Source: Bacteroidota bacterium (lineage in GTDB: Bacteria > Bacteroidota > Bacteroidia > AKYH767-A > 2013-40CM-41-45). From it: a DNA stretch of 64,000 bases. The notes under the pieces were generated by a model that saw nothing but the letters and a program-made list of their open reading frames with translations, had not been told where the DNA came from and ran no database searches. The translations under genes were made by a program, and so were the position numbers. Below, one piece after another: positions 9,048 through 18,556 of the stretch (its first letter is position 1; each line of letters starts with the position of its first letter). The stretch covers positions 124,001 through 188,000 of the forward strand of contig QQVM01000005.1 in assembly GCA_003389385.1 (NCBI GenBank), given 5' to 3'.

Positions 9048-11549
9048 ATGAACTCTAAGTTATCAGAATTGTATGCTGAAGTGATACTCCCGGTGCCTCT
9101 GCCGAATCTGTTCACCTATCTGGTTCCGGAGGAGTTACAGAATAAACTTCTCCCCGGAATGCGCGTGGTTGTTCCTTTCGGACGTCAAAAGATAATGAGC
9201 GGCATTGTAAGAAGACTGGGAGGGAAACCTGACAAAGGTATTTCTGAAATAAAATCAATTCAATTCAGTCTGGAAGATTATCCGATTGTGAATGAAAGAC
9301 AATTTCAATTTTGGGACTGGCTGACGGAATATTATATGTGCAATCCTGGAGAGGTGATGAACTGTGCGCTTCCATCTGCATTCAAACTGCAAAGTGAAAC
9401 CCACATCATCCTGAATGAGGATTTCACAGAAGAAGATACGATGTTAAGTAGTGAAGAATTTTTTGTGTTTGAAGCATTGCTTTCTAAAAAGCAGATGCCG
9501 GTAAGCGAAGTAGCAAAGCTGCTTAAGAAGCGGAATGTGTACCAGCTTGTGAAAGGCATGATGGACAAGGGAATTGTATTCATTGCTGAAGAATTGGATG
9601 AACGCTACAAGCCCAAGATGGAGTCGCGTATTTCACTTACAGCGAAATATCAAAACGATAAGGAACTTGAACAGCTTTTTATTGAATTTGAACAGGACAA
9701 GAGAAAATCGAAGCAGCTTGAAAGCATGATGATTTTTCTAAATCTGTATTACAAAGACAAGGAAAAGGGATTTGTGTCGAAGAAAGAATTGTCTTCACAT
9801 CCGGAAGTATCTATGTCTTCAATCGGAACACTGGTAAACAATGGAGTTCTTACAGAATACGAGGTAAGAGTGGACCGGCTACCGCTGCAGGGAAACAGAA
9901 TTACGCCTCCCCTTGAACTGAACAGCACACAACAAGAGGCTTTGACAGAAATTAAGAGTTTATTCGCTACGAACAATGTGGTACTGCTTCATGGTGTAAC
10001 CTCCAGCGGAAAAACGGAAGTTTATATTCACCTTATTGCAGAAGCTCTTCTTGAGAATAAACAGGTATTGTATCTGTTACCTGAGATTGCGCTGACTGCA
10101 CAAATCATAAACAGATTAAGAAAGCATTTTGGAGATAAAGTAGGTGTATATCATTCGCGCTATTCCAATAATGAGAGGGTTGAGATTTGGAATCATGTCC
10201 TTTCATTCGATCCGGGAGGAAAAGAAACACGTTCACAGGTAATTCTTGGAGCGCGCTCTGCCTTATTCCTGCCATTCAGTAATCTTGGACTCATCATAGC
10301 TGACGAAGAACACGACACATCCTACAAACAGGCTGATCCTGCGCCGCGTTACCACGCGAGAGATTCAGCCATAGTACTTGCAGGCATTCATGGTGCTAAA
10401 ACATTGCTGGGTTCGGCGACTCCTTCTTTGGAATCATATCATAATGCCGGTACAGGACTTTTCGGACTTGTGAATATGAAAGAAAGGTACGGAGGTATTC
10501 AAATGCCGCAAATCATCGTTTCGGATGTGAAGGAAGCGAAACGGAAAAAAATAATGAAGTCTCATTTCGGGCCTGAACTGATGTCTGGAATCTCAGAAGC
10601 TCTGGCTGCCATGGAACAAGTAATACTCTTTCAGAACAGGAGGGGTTTCTCACCGTATCTTGAATGCAGTTTGTGTAATTGGATTCCCCATTGTAAAAAC
10701 TGTTCAGTTACTCTTACATACCACAAACAATCCGGTCAAATGCGTTGCCATTACTGCGGGTACAATCAGATGGTGCCTGACCAATGTCTTGAATGCGGTA
10801 ACCAGCATATGATGATTAAAGGGTTCGGTACTGAAAAAATCGAGGAGGAGATTGGAATACTTTTTCCTAATGCAAAAGTAGCTCGCATGGATCTTGATGC
10901 GACAAGGACGAAACTGTCCTTTCAGAAAATCATTTCGGATTTTGAAGAGCGACAGATTGATATCCTGGTTGGAACACAGATGGTGACCAAAGGCCTTGAT
11001 TTCGACAATGTGAGCACGGTTGGAATCCTGAATGCAGATCAGTTGTTGAACTTTCCTGACTTCAGATCTTTTGAGAGAAGTTTCCAACTTATGGCGCAGG
11101 TAAGCGGAAGATCTGGCAGAAAAAATAAAAGAGGTAAAGTGATTATCCAGACTTCCCAACCTGAGCACTGGGTGATTCAGGATGTAGTTAAAAATGATTA
11201 TGCTGCTTTTTACAAGCGCGATCTCAACGAAAGAGATAAGTTCAGTTATCCACCCCTTTCACGTTTGATCGAAATGACATTGAGGCACGGGGAACATGAA
11301 CTGGTTCAGGAAGCTGCGATGGAGTTTTACAGTCTCCTTGTTTCAAAACTTGGTAACCGGGTTTATGGACCACACATACCCATAGTGTCACGAATCAAGA
11401 ATCTACATCTGAGACAGATATTGGTAAAGATTGAAAAGCAGGTATCTGTGACAGAAGCGAAGAAAATCATCAGGCAACAGATGGAACTTTTCAGCCGAAA
11501 AAAGATGTTTTCATCTGTGCAAATTCAGATCGATATAGATCCAGTGTGA
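9048..11549 (+). CDS. priA: Primosomal protein N' (replication restart helicase PriA)
   Basis: 833 residues. The N-terminal 3'-DNA-binding domain includes LPNLFTYLVPEEL and GMRVVVPFGRQ. The helicase core has Walker A GVTSSGKT (316-323), DEEH (419-422), GSATPSLESY and the motif VI area QVSGRSGR. Eight zinc-binding cysteines lie between C540 and C583 (CSLCNW, CKNC, CHYCG, CLECG). It reloads DnaB at stalled forks. A TTG six bases upstream (9042) would add two residues; the ATG is preferred. All key residues are present and the length is normal for Bacteroidota PriA. Confidence 0.97.
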   Translation: MNSKLSELYAEVILPVPLPNLFTYLVPEELQNKLLPGMRVVVPFGRQKIMSGIVRRLGGKPDKGISEIKSIQFSLEDYPIVNERQFQFWDWLTEYYMCNPGEVMNCALPSAFKLQSETHIILNEDFTEEDTMLSSEEFFVFEALLSKKQMPVSEVAKLLKKRNVYQLVKGMMDKGIVFIAEELDERYKPKMESRISLTAKYQNDKELEQLFIEFEQDKRKSKQLESMMIFLNLYYKDKEKGFVSKKELSSHPEVSMSSIGTLVNNGVLTEYEVRVDRLPLQGNRITPPLELNSTQQEALTEIKSLFATNNVVLLHGVTSSGKTEVYIHLIAEALLENKQVLYLLPEIALTAQIINRLRKHFGDKVGVYHSRYSNNERVEIWNHVLSFDPGGKETRSQVILGARSALFLPFSNLGLIIADEEHDTSYKQADPAPRYHARDSAIVLAGIHGAKTLLGSATPSLESYHNAGTGLFGLVNMKERYGGIQMPQIIVSDVKEAKRKKIMKSHFGPELMSGISEALAAMEQVILFQNRRGFSPYLECSLCNWIPHCKNCSVTLTYHKQSGQMRCHYCGYNQMVPDQCLECGNQHMMIKGFGTEKIEEEIGILFPNAKVARMDLDATRTKLSFQKIISDFEERQIDILVGTQMVTKGLDFDNVSTVGILNADQLLNFPDFRSFERSFQLMAQVSGRSGRKNKRGKVIIQTSQPEHWVIQDVVKNDYAAFYKRDLNERDKFSYPPLSRLIEMTLRHGEHELVQEAAMEFYSLLVSKLGNRVYGPHIPIVSRIKNLHLRQILVKIEKQVSVTEAKKIIRQQMELFSRKKMFSSVQIQIDIDPV

Positions 11550-11598
11550 GACAAACGGTTCTGGATATTCTCATCTGCTGTTCAATGACCCTGATTAT

Positions 11599-14500
11599 TT
11601 ATTCTCTGATGAGCTGAATATATCCTTTCACATCTTTGGTTTTGGCGTGCATTACATAATAATAGACTCCTTCTGAAGCCAGGTTTCCATTCTTGTCTTT
11701 TCCGTCCCATTTGAATTTAGGATCAGTGCTCTCGAACATTATTTTACCCCAGCGATTGTAAATTATAATTCTGAAGTCTTCGAAATTACACAGCTCGTCA
11801 AACTCATAAAAATCGTTTTTATTGTCTCCGTTAGGTGTGAATACATTTGGAATCAGTTCAAGGGTCTCGCAAGGGATAAATACCACGAATACAGAGTCTA
11901 TTCCCGAGCAACCACTGGCTCCATAAGCAACATCGACATAATAATAAGCGCTGGGATCAGAAGAACTTGCCAGAAAAGTGCCAGGGATTGAAGGATCCGG
12001 AGTGACAAGTCCTGTTGGGGACCAGTTATAAACAAGACTTTGTCCGGCCGAATTTTGCACAACAACTTCCACCGGCTGAGTTTCTCCGTCGCGGATAAAT
12101 AAAGTGTCCTGCACGATATTAACACCGACCAGTGACGTTACCTGAATCGTATCGGCATTCGGAACGGGAACATAGCAAAAAGATCCTGAAGAAGGAAGCT
12201 GGAATCCCAGGTAAAACTGTGGGATGAACACACCGGTGTTTCTATAGATGTGGGTTATGTTTAGATCTGTTGAATTCAAAATAACATTTCCGTCACCAAA
12301 ATCCCATGCGTAAAATGCCGCGTTGCTTGTGTTGCCTTGGAAGTTAACTGTAAGAGGTCTGCATCCCGAATCAGGCGTGAGGGTGAATGATCCGGTTGGT
12401 ACGGGAACCACGACCAGTCCGGGTCTGAATGCTGTGTCGCGACATCCAAAGCGGTTTGTAAGAATGAAAGTCACATCATAAGCTCCCGGCGGAACTGCGT
12501 ATTCGTATACTGCCGTACTGAAGTTCGGTCCGGAAAAATTGTTTACCGTAAGATCCCAGGAATAATTGCTTGCATAGAGATTCGAATCGCTTACAAATAC
12601 AGCATTGATTTGAGCTTGCTTGATTCCATTTCTTTCCACACATGTATCTGAAAGCGTAGTGCTGAAACTGGCTGGCGTAGTATAAACGAATAAGTCTTTC
12701 TGAGTGCTGCCTGTGCATCCGTTGGCATCTGTAACTGTCAGGCTGATTTGGTAATTCCCGTTGTTCGCATAGAAATGATTTACAGGAACAGAGTTTGTTG
12801 TTTCGGTAATTCCGTCTCCGTAATTCCAGTTATAAGTCAGAGGAGCCGCTACAAAAGGGCCAGGATTGACATTAATTTGAGTGAAAGTATTACTGCAGGC
12901 AGTATCATTGGAAAGAGTAATGACCGGTACAGGTTGTGTGGCGCGAATATAATTTGTGTATGTCGTTGAATGCACACAACCGTTAGCGTCTTCTACGGTT
13001 AGTCCAACCGTATAATTTCCAGGAGAAGGATAAGAGTTCGTGGCTGTTCCACTCGTCGTTGTGTCAATTCGTGTTCCGAAATTCCAGATCCATCTGACAA
13101 TGGCTGATCCTGCAGTGAGTGAGGTATCAGTGAATGTGACATTGTTTAAAGGAGCGCAACCGCTGAAAGGTGATGCCATGAAAGCAGCGGTAGGGCCGTT
13201 GACAGTGATTGGTGCCGTGGTGGAATTGGTGCAACCGTGAATATCCGTTACGACCAGAGTCACAGTATAATTTCCAGGGGTATTGTACAAGTGTACTGGA
13301 TTCAATACATAAGCTGTGTCATTAACAAAAGGAATTCCTTCACCGAAATACCAAACAACCTGAGAATTATCGATTGAACCTGATCCATCAAACTGCACAT
13401 TCAATGGCCTGCAACCCGAGCTGGTATTGGAACTTATCACAGCCTGTGGATCCGTAATTTGTACTGTATAGGTAGAATCAACAGAGCATCCGCTGCTGCT
13501 GCTTACAGCAGTTAGGACAACGCTATAAGTTCCTCGTGAAGAATAAACATGTGTAGGATCAGTCTGAACGGAAGGAGCAGAGCCGTCACCGAAATTCCAA
13601 CTATAGGAAGTTGCCCCGCCTGATTCATTGGTAAAGGCGACAGAATAAGGACTCGCGCAGGTTTGTGTAAAGCTGAAATCAGGAATCGGTCCTGTTACGG
13701 CAATCATGTCGGAAACCACAATTGTATCCGGGCAACCATTGTAAAAAGCGATCAGCTGAATGTCGAAGGGATCAGTAATTCCTGAAGTATCAATGTTGAA
13801 TTGATGAGTTGGATTCTGTTGATTGCTTCCGCCACCATCACCAAAACTCCATAGCCAACCTGTAACCGGCTGAGGTGTCAGATCGGTGAAGGTGAAACTT
13901 TGCTTGAAGCATATTGTATCCGGAGTTATCTGAATAGCAGCGGCAGGAACTGTTCCGACTTTAATGAAAGCTGGCTGAAGCAGAGTGGCTGTGCATCCGC
14001 TTTGAGTGGTGATTGTCAGTTCGACATCATAAATCCCTGCAGTATTGTACACGTGCTGAATCGTGGAAGTGTTTACATTCTGCACAGGTGAACCGTCGCC
14101 GAAATCCCAGGCGTAGTTTGTTATCACAGGATCAGCCGGGGAATTGACAAAGGCGGAAAAATTAAAACTGTCACCCACGCAACCTGAGTCTGTTTGCAAG
14201 AATGATACTGTAGGCGGTGTGATCTGAATGTAATTTGGAAAAATTGCTGATCCAATGCATCCAAAAGCGTCTTCGACTGTGAGATTGATTGTGTAGTTTC
14301 CAAAAGCTGTATAAGTATGCGACGGATTCCGAATAATTGAAGTATCGGAAGACCCGCTTGAAGGATCTCCAAATGTCCAAAACCAGGAAACATTGGCGCT
14401 GCTGGTGTCACTAAAATTGACATTGAACGGAATTGAACAGGAAGTTCTTCCGGAAGTGGTGAGGCTCGGAACAGGATTATTTCTTACAGTAATTGTACGG

Positions 14501-15573
14501 GTAAAAGTATTGCTGCATGCGCCAACCACGGTATTCAATGTAATTGTACGCTGGCCTGCAGTGGAAAATAAATGAATTGGATTTTCAAGATTCGAAACAT
14601 TGTTACCACCACTTCCCGGATCTCCAAAATTCCAGAAATAACTTCCACTTGTTCCTGTATTGGTAAACTGCACTGTGTCTCCAATGCATACCACAGTGTC
14701 AGATACATCAAAAGATGCAATTGGTTGGGCAACGGTAATAATCTGAGACATGTTATCGCTGCAGCCCGGAATTCCAGCTGTTAGGGTTACAATGTAATTA
14801 CCTGTCGAATTGAAAGTATGGCTTGGATTGGCGAGTGAGGATGTATTGGCGGAGCCGCTGGCTGTATCACCGAAATTCCAGTTATACACAGAGGTGCCTG
14901 TCGATGTATTGCTGAAGTTAACTGTTGCAGGAGCGGTGCAGGCCGACAACGGATTGGGAGTGAAGGAAGCTGTTGGTTGAGGAAATACCCAGATAGTGTC
15001 AGAATTGGAACTGTTGCAACCATTGGCATCGTTGATAAGGAGATTGGGAAAGTACGATTGAACGCTGCTGCTTGTTGTGTTAAAAACGTGATTTACGGTT
15101 GAGACTCCTGAGACAGGAGGAGTTCCGTCATTGAATGTCCAATTGTATTGATTGATGCTTGCGTCTCCTGGAGTCGAAGTACTGGTCATAGTAACCATGG
15201 TGCCAGAACAAACAGAATCATTGCTGAATGAAAAAGAAGCAACAGGATTTCTGAAGACTGTGATATAGCCAGTTTTAACTTCGGTATCAGACGAAACACC
15301 ATTTGAAACGGTAAGTGTAACCGTGTAAACTCCAGGTGTGCTGAAAGTATGTGCAGGATTTTGCAAATTGGAAGTACCTGTTCCGTCGCCAAAATCCCAG
15401 AGATAACTGTTAATGCCTGAGCCGGTGGAGGTGCTTGTAAAATTGACAATTGCCGGAGCACAGTCGGCAGTGATGTCAGCAGAAAAATCTGCATTAACCT
15501 GAGAATAGGTATTGAATGATATCAATAATAGGCATGTGCAAAATGCCAGGCATATTCTGGAGAGAAATGTCAT
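11599..15573 (-). CDS. Giant PKD-repeat protein with T9SS type B sorting domain
   Basis: 1324 residues. The ATG at 15573 gives a clean signal peptide (MTFLSRICLAFCTCLLLI, ending TYSQ); the frame runs 16 codons further upstream but that would bury the signal. About 13 PKD-type beta sandwiches follow, recognised by WxFGDG, NPxHxF and GxYxVxLTV, each about 80-95 residues; the copy with YSWDLTVNN is degenerate. The last ~90 residues are the gliding-motility C-terminal domain: PNVFTPNGDNKNDFYEF, YNRWGKIMFES, WDGKDKNGN and GVYYYVM. It should leave the cell through the type IX system and stay on or near the surface. Adhesion or polymer binding is inferred. The cysteines at PKD edges may form disulfides. 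Confidence 0.9.
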   Translation of the reverse strand: MTFLSRICLAFCTCLLLISFNTYSQVNADFSADITADCAPAIVNFTSTSTGSGINSYLWDFGDGTGTSNLQNPAHTFSTPGVYTVTLTVSNGVSSDTEVKTGYITVFRNPVASFSFSNDSVCSGTMVTMTSTSTPGDASINQYNWTFNDGTPPVSGVSTVNHVFNTTSSSVQSYFPNLLINDANGCNSSNSDTIWVFPQPTASFTPNPLSACTAPATVNFSNTSTGTSVYNWNFGDTASGSANTSSLANPSHTFNSTGNYIVTLTAGIPGCSDNMSQIITVAQPIASFDVSDTVVCIGDTVQFTNTGTSGSYFWNFGDPGSGGNNVSNLENPIHLFSTAGQRTITLNTVVGACSNTFTRTITVRNNPVPSLTTSGRTSCSIPFNVNFSDTSSANVSWFWTFGDPSSGSSDTSIIRNPSHTYTAFGNYTINLTVEDAFGCIGSAIFPNYIQITPPTVSFLQTDSGCVGDSFNFSAFVNSPADPVITNYAWDFGDGSPVQNVNTSTIQHVYNTAGIYDVELTITTQSGCTATLLQPAFIKVGTVPAAAIQITPDTICFKQSFTFTDLTPQPVTGWLWSFGDGGGSNQQNPTHQFNIDTSGITDPFDIQLIAFYNGCPDTIVVSDMIAVTGPIPDFSFTQTCASPYSVAFTNESGGATSYSWNFGDGSAPSVQTDPTHVYSSRGTYSVVLTAVSSSSGCSVDSTYTVQITDPQAVISSNTSSGCRPLNVQFDGSGSIDNSQVVWYFGEGIPFVNDTAYVLNPVHLYNTPGNYTVTLVVTDIHGCTNSTTAPITVNGPTAAFMASPFSGCAPLNNVTFTDTSLTAGSAIVRWIWNFGTRIDTTTSGTATNSYPSPGNYTVGLTVEDANGCVHSTTYTNYIRATQPVPVITLSNDTACSNTFTQINVNPGPFVAAPLTYNWNYGDGITETTNSVPVNHFYANNGNYQISLTVTDANGCTGSTQKDLFVYTTPASFSTTLSDTCVERNGIKQAQINAVFVSDSNLYASNYSWDLTVNNFSGPNFSTAVYEYAVPPGAYDVTFILTNRFGCRDTAFRPGLVVVPVPTGSFTLTPDSGCRPLTVNFQGNTSNAAFYAWDFGDGNVILNSTDLNITHIYRNTGVFIPQFYLGFQLPSSGSFCYVPVPNADTIQVTSLVGVNIVQDTLFIRDGETQPVEVVVQNSAGQSLVYNWSPTGLVTPDPSIPGTFLASSSDPSAYYYVDVAYGASGCSGIDSVFVVFIPCETLELIPNVFTPNGDNKNDFYEFDELCNFEDFRIIIYNRWGKIMFESTDPKFKWDGKDKNGNLASEGVYYYVMHAKTKDVKGYIQLIRE

Positions 15574-15844
15574 AATAGGGTATTGAATTTTTGGGGAATC
15601 AAATGTAGAATAAAAATTCAAATCAGGATAATATTTACCAGTAATAAATATTTATCAGTCAATGACATAGGAAATTTTTACTGTTTAATTACTTTATTAA
15701 TTAAAGTGCTGCTACCTCTTCCTTTTGCGAATTAAAAATGTTGGAAATTAATTGAAAAGTAGGCTATAAATTCCGGTAATCCTATGGAGTATTTTGTAAC
15801 TATGTGAAGTAAAAAGCTGACAATCATTAATTCAATCCGTTAGG
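15574..15844. other. Divergent intergenic region, AT-rich
   Basis: 271 bases between the PKD gene and the permease gene, the longest gene-free stretch. It is strongly AT-rich near 15660-15720 (TTTAATTACTTTATTAATTAAAG). No ORF with coding character, tRNA, terminator or convincing promoter pair could be assigned. A 13-base string AATCCTATGGAGT (15778-15790) recurs at 5805-5817, also between genes, but 13-mers recur by chance at this scale. Confidence 0.5.
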
Positions 15845-16921
15845 ATGATTCAATTCACTATCAGAAGGATATTAAATGGAATGCTGGTCATGGCCGGAGT
15901 AGTGCTGATCGTGTTTTTCCTTTTCCACGTACTGCCGGCTGATCCGTCCAGGATGATGTTGGGCCAACGTGCCGACAGTGCATCGGTGGCTGTAATTAAC
16001 AGAGACCTTGGTCTTGATCAGCCTCCAGTGACGCAGTTATTGTTGTATTTGAATGATTTGTCTCCTGTTTCTTATCATTCACTGAATGAAAGCTCTCCTT
16101 CATTCTATGATATCAACAAGTACAAAAGCAGCCTATTCTTAATGCAAGTTACTGATGAAAGTTGCATTGCCGTGAAAACTCCCTATTTGCGTCGTTCATA
16201 TCAGACTAAGACCGATGTTGGAGAGATAATCATGGAAAAACTTCCTGATACCGTCGTCCTTGCTTTCAGTGCAATCATGATAGCCACAATCCTGGGTCTT
16301 TTCTTAGGCGTGATATCTGCGCTCAACAAAGACAAATGGATTGATCGGCTTGCAATAGCGATTTCAGTTTCGGGTGTTTCCCTGCCTTCCTTTTTTGCAT
16401 CAATTCTATTTGCATGGCTTTTTGGATTTATGCTGTCCGCTTATACCGGATTGAACATGACAGGCGGACTTACAGAAGTTGATCCATTCAAAGGTGAATA
16501 CATATCCTGGAAAAACCTTGTGCTTCCTGCATTAGTGTTAGGTTTAAGGCCATTGTCTGTAATTGTTCAACTCACAAGAAGCACAATGCTTGAAGTTTTA
16601 TCACAGGACTATATCAGAACTGCAAGAGCCAAAGGACAGGAGTGGAAAGTAATTGTCGGAAGACATGCATTCAGGAATGCCCTGAATCCGGTTGTCACTG
16701 CAATAAGCGGCTGGCTGGGTTCACTTCTTGCGGGTGCAGTGTTTGTTGAGTTTGTATTTGGTTGGAACGGTCTCGGTAAATTAACTGTCACTGCTCTTGA
16801 AAACTATGACATGCCTGTGGTTATGGGAATCGTCCTGTTTATTTCCTTTGTATTTATTCTGATCAATATAATTTCAGACTTGTTGAACAGTGCTTTGGAT
16901 CCTAGAATTAAAAATGTCTGA
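15845..16921 (+). CDS. ABC transporter permease, DppB/OppB family
   Basis: 358 residues. The N terminus is IRRILNGMLVMAGVVLIVFFLFHVLPADP, the family's first membrane helix followed by the periplasmic DP motif; GLDQPP follows. Five more membrane segments lie between about 130 and 350, and the cytoplasmic EAA-type loop is DYIRTARAKGQEWKVIVGRHAFRNALNP (about 258-285). It would form half of an importer for peptides or similar solutes. No DppC, ATPase or binding protein is in the window; the next gene, 21 bases on, is tpiA. The insert near residues 65-115 (SYHSLNESSPSFYDINKYKS) is longer than in DppB and suits the Bacteroidota form. Confidence 0.88.
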   Translation: MIQFTIRRILNGMLVMAGVVLIVFFLFHVLPADPSRMMLGQRADSASVAVINRDLGLDQPPVTQLLLYLNDLSPVSYHSLNESSPSFYDINKYKSSLFLMQVTDESCIAVKTPYLRRSYQTKTDVGEIIMEKLPDTVVLAFSAIMIATILGLFLGVISALNKDKWIDRLAIAISVSGVSLPSFFASILFAWLFGFMLSAYTGLNMTGGLTEVDPFKGEYISWKNLVLPALVLGLRPLSVIVQLTRSTMLEVLSQDYIRTARAKGQEWKVIVGRHAFRNALNPVVTAISGWLGSLLAGAVFVEFVFGWNGLGKLTVTALENYDMPVVMGIVLFISFVFILINIISDLLNSALDPRIKNV

Positions 16922-16942
16922 TTTGTACAAAACAATCATTCA

Positions 16943-17710
16943 ATGAGAAAGAAAATAGCAGCCGGAAATTGGAAAATGAATCTGAGTTATGCACAGGCAT
17001 TTGCATTGGCAGATGAAATCACAGCTTTTGCTGGTAAAGATGGCAAAGCCGAAATAATTCTGGCTCCTCCGTTCATTTACCTGCATGAGATTATTTCAAG
17101 AGTTCAGGGTTCAACCAGAATTTCTGTCTCTGCGCAGGATTGTTCCATGAATAAAAACGGAGCATATACCGGTGAAGTTTCAGCTGAAATGCTAGCATCG
17201 ATCGGAGTTGAATTCGTCATCATAGGACATTCTGAACGCAGAAGCATGCACGGTGAAAGCAATGCAATGATCGCGAAAAAACTTCGTCACATTCTTGAAA
17301 ACACCATGATTCCAATTGTTTGTGTAGGTGAGACGAGAGATGAAAGGGAGTCAGGAATCATGGCTGATACAGTAAGAGGGCAAATTTCAGAATGCCTTTT
17401 TCATCTGAAAGATCATGAAATCAGATCCTGCGTCATTGCCTACGAACCTGTATGGGCGATTGGAACCGGACTGAATGCAAATTCGCAGCAGATATCTGAG
17501 ATGCATACTTTAATTCGAAATGAAATTGGGAAGAAGTATTCAGGTGAAATCGCAAATGAAATTTCCATCTTGTACGGAGGAAGCGTAAACTCTCAAAATG
17601 CAGCTGAGATATTCAGTTCTGATAATGTCGATGGTGGACTTATCGGTGGAGCATCCTTGAAAGCGAAAGAGTTTCTGGCTATCGTTGAAGAACTGGAAAA
17701 ATCCAGATAA
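16943..17710 (+). CDS. tpiA: Triosephosphate isomerase
   Basis: 255 residues, full length. It interconverts dihydroxyacetone phosphate and glyceraldehyde 3-phosphate in glycolysis. All catalytic parts are visible: AAGNWKMN with K11, GHSERR with the electrophile H96, AYEPVWAIGTG with the base E168 at the start of loop 6, and the phosphate-binding ILYGGSVN and GGLIGGASL. It lies 21 bases after the permease gene and 12 bases before prmA on the same strand, probably one transcript. Confidence 0.98.
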   Translation: MRKKIAAGNWKMNLSYAQAFALADEITAFAGKDGKAEIILAPPFIYLHEIISRVQGSTRISVSAQDCSMNKNGAYTGEVSAEMLASIGVEFVIIGHSERRSMHGESNAMIAKKLRHILENTMIPIVCVGETRDERESGIMADTVRGQISECLFHLKDHEIRSCVIAYEPVWAIGTGLNANSQQISEMHTLIRNEIGKKYSGEIANEISILYGGSVNSQNAAEIFSSDNVDGGLIGGASLKAKEFLAIVEELEKSR

Positions 17711-17722
17711 AATTCCACGAGG

Positions 17723-18547
17723 ATGAATTATTACGAACTCAAGATTTTTAACAGTCCGGCTCTGAATGATGTGCTCATCGCATGGCTTTCCGAAGTGGGA
17801 TATGACATGTTTACCGAGAGAGAAGGGGGCCTGAATGCATACATATCCGAAAAGCTGTTCGATGAAGAAAGCCTTCGTGAAATAATTTCAGGTTTTCCTG
17901 ACAATCATAATATTCGTTTTGAAAAAACGTTTATTCAAGACCAGAACTGGAACCAGGAATGGGAGAAAAATTTCCAACCTGTGTTTATTGCCGGTAAGGT
18001 GCATGTCCGTGCTCCTTTTCACGCTGCTGCTGATGCACCAATGGAAATCATCATTGAGCCGAAAATGTCTTTCGGCACCGGGCATCATGCCACCACATGC
18101 CTGATGATGGAACAAATGCTTGAAATGAAGCTGAGCGGAAGCAAGATCCTTGACATGGGTTCAGGCAGCGGCATACTCGCCATTCTGGCAGTCAAACTCG
18201 GAGCTTCTGAAGTTCATGCGGTTGACAATGATGACTGGGCTGTGGCTAATTGTAAAGAAAACTGCAAGTCGAACAAAGTTCCGGGAGTGATTGTAGCCAA
18301 AGGCAATAGCGCTTATCTGAATGAAAAAATGTTTGATGTGATACTTGCAAACATTAACAGGAATGTTATTCTGGATGATATTCAGAAATATTCTACATCG
18401 CTTTCGAAGAAAGGCTTTCTGCTCGTAAGTGGATTTCTTACAGAGGATCGAAATCAGATAAAAGAAGCTGCGGAAGAATCCGGTATGAAGCTCTTAAGAG
18501 AAAGTGAAAAAAATAACTGGGTTAGCATCTTGTTTACCAGACAATGA
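17723..18547 (+). CDS. prmA: Ribosomal protein L11 methyltransferase
   Basis: 274 residues. The N-terminal substrate-recognition domain (about 1-90) is followed by a Rossmann methyltransferase domain with the PrmA signature FGTGHHATT, the SAM motif LDMGSGSGILAILAVKLGA, the acidic VHAVDNDDWAV and the catalytic-site NINRNVILDD. It trimethylates L11 on the ribosome. It sits between tpiA and a very large exported protein (gaps of 12 and 9 bases). Confidence 0.96.
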   Translation: MNYYELKIFNSPALNDVLIAWLSEVGYDMFTEREGGLNAYISEKLFDEESLREIISGFPDNHNIRFEKTFIQDQNWNQEWEKNFQPVFIAGKVHVRAPFHAAADAPMEIIIEPKMSFGTGHHATTCLMMEQMLEMKLSGSKILDMGSGSGILAILAVKLGASEVHAVDNDDWAVANCKENCKSNKVPGVIVAKGNSAYLNEKMFDVILANINRNVILDDIQKYSTSLSKKGFLLVSGFLTEDRNQIKEAAEESGMKLLRESEKNNWVSILFTRQ

Positions 18548-18556
18548 AATTACGGA

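Noticed and set aside
15541..15621. Upstream start (15621) for the PKD protein
   Set aside because: It would put 16 polar residues before an otherwise perfect signal peptide starting at 15573.
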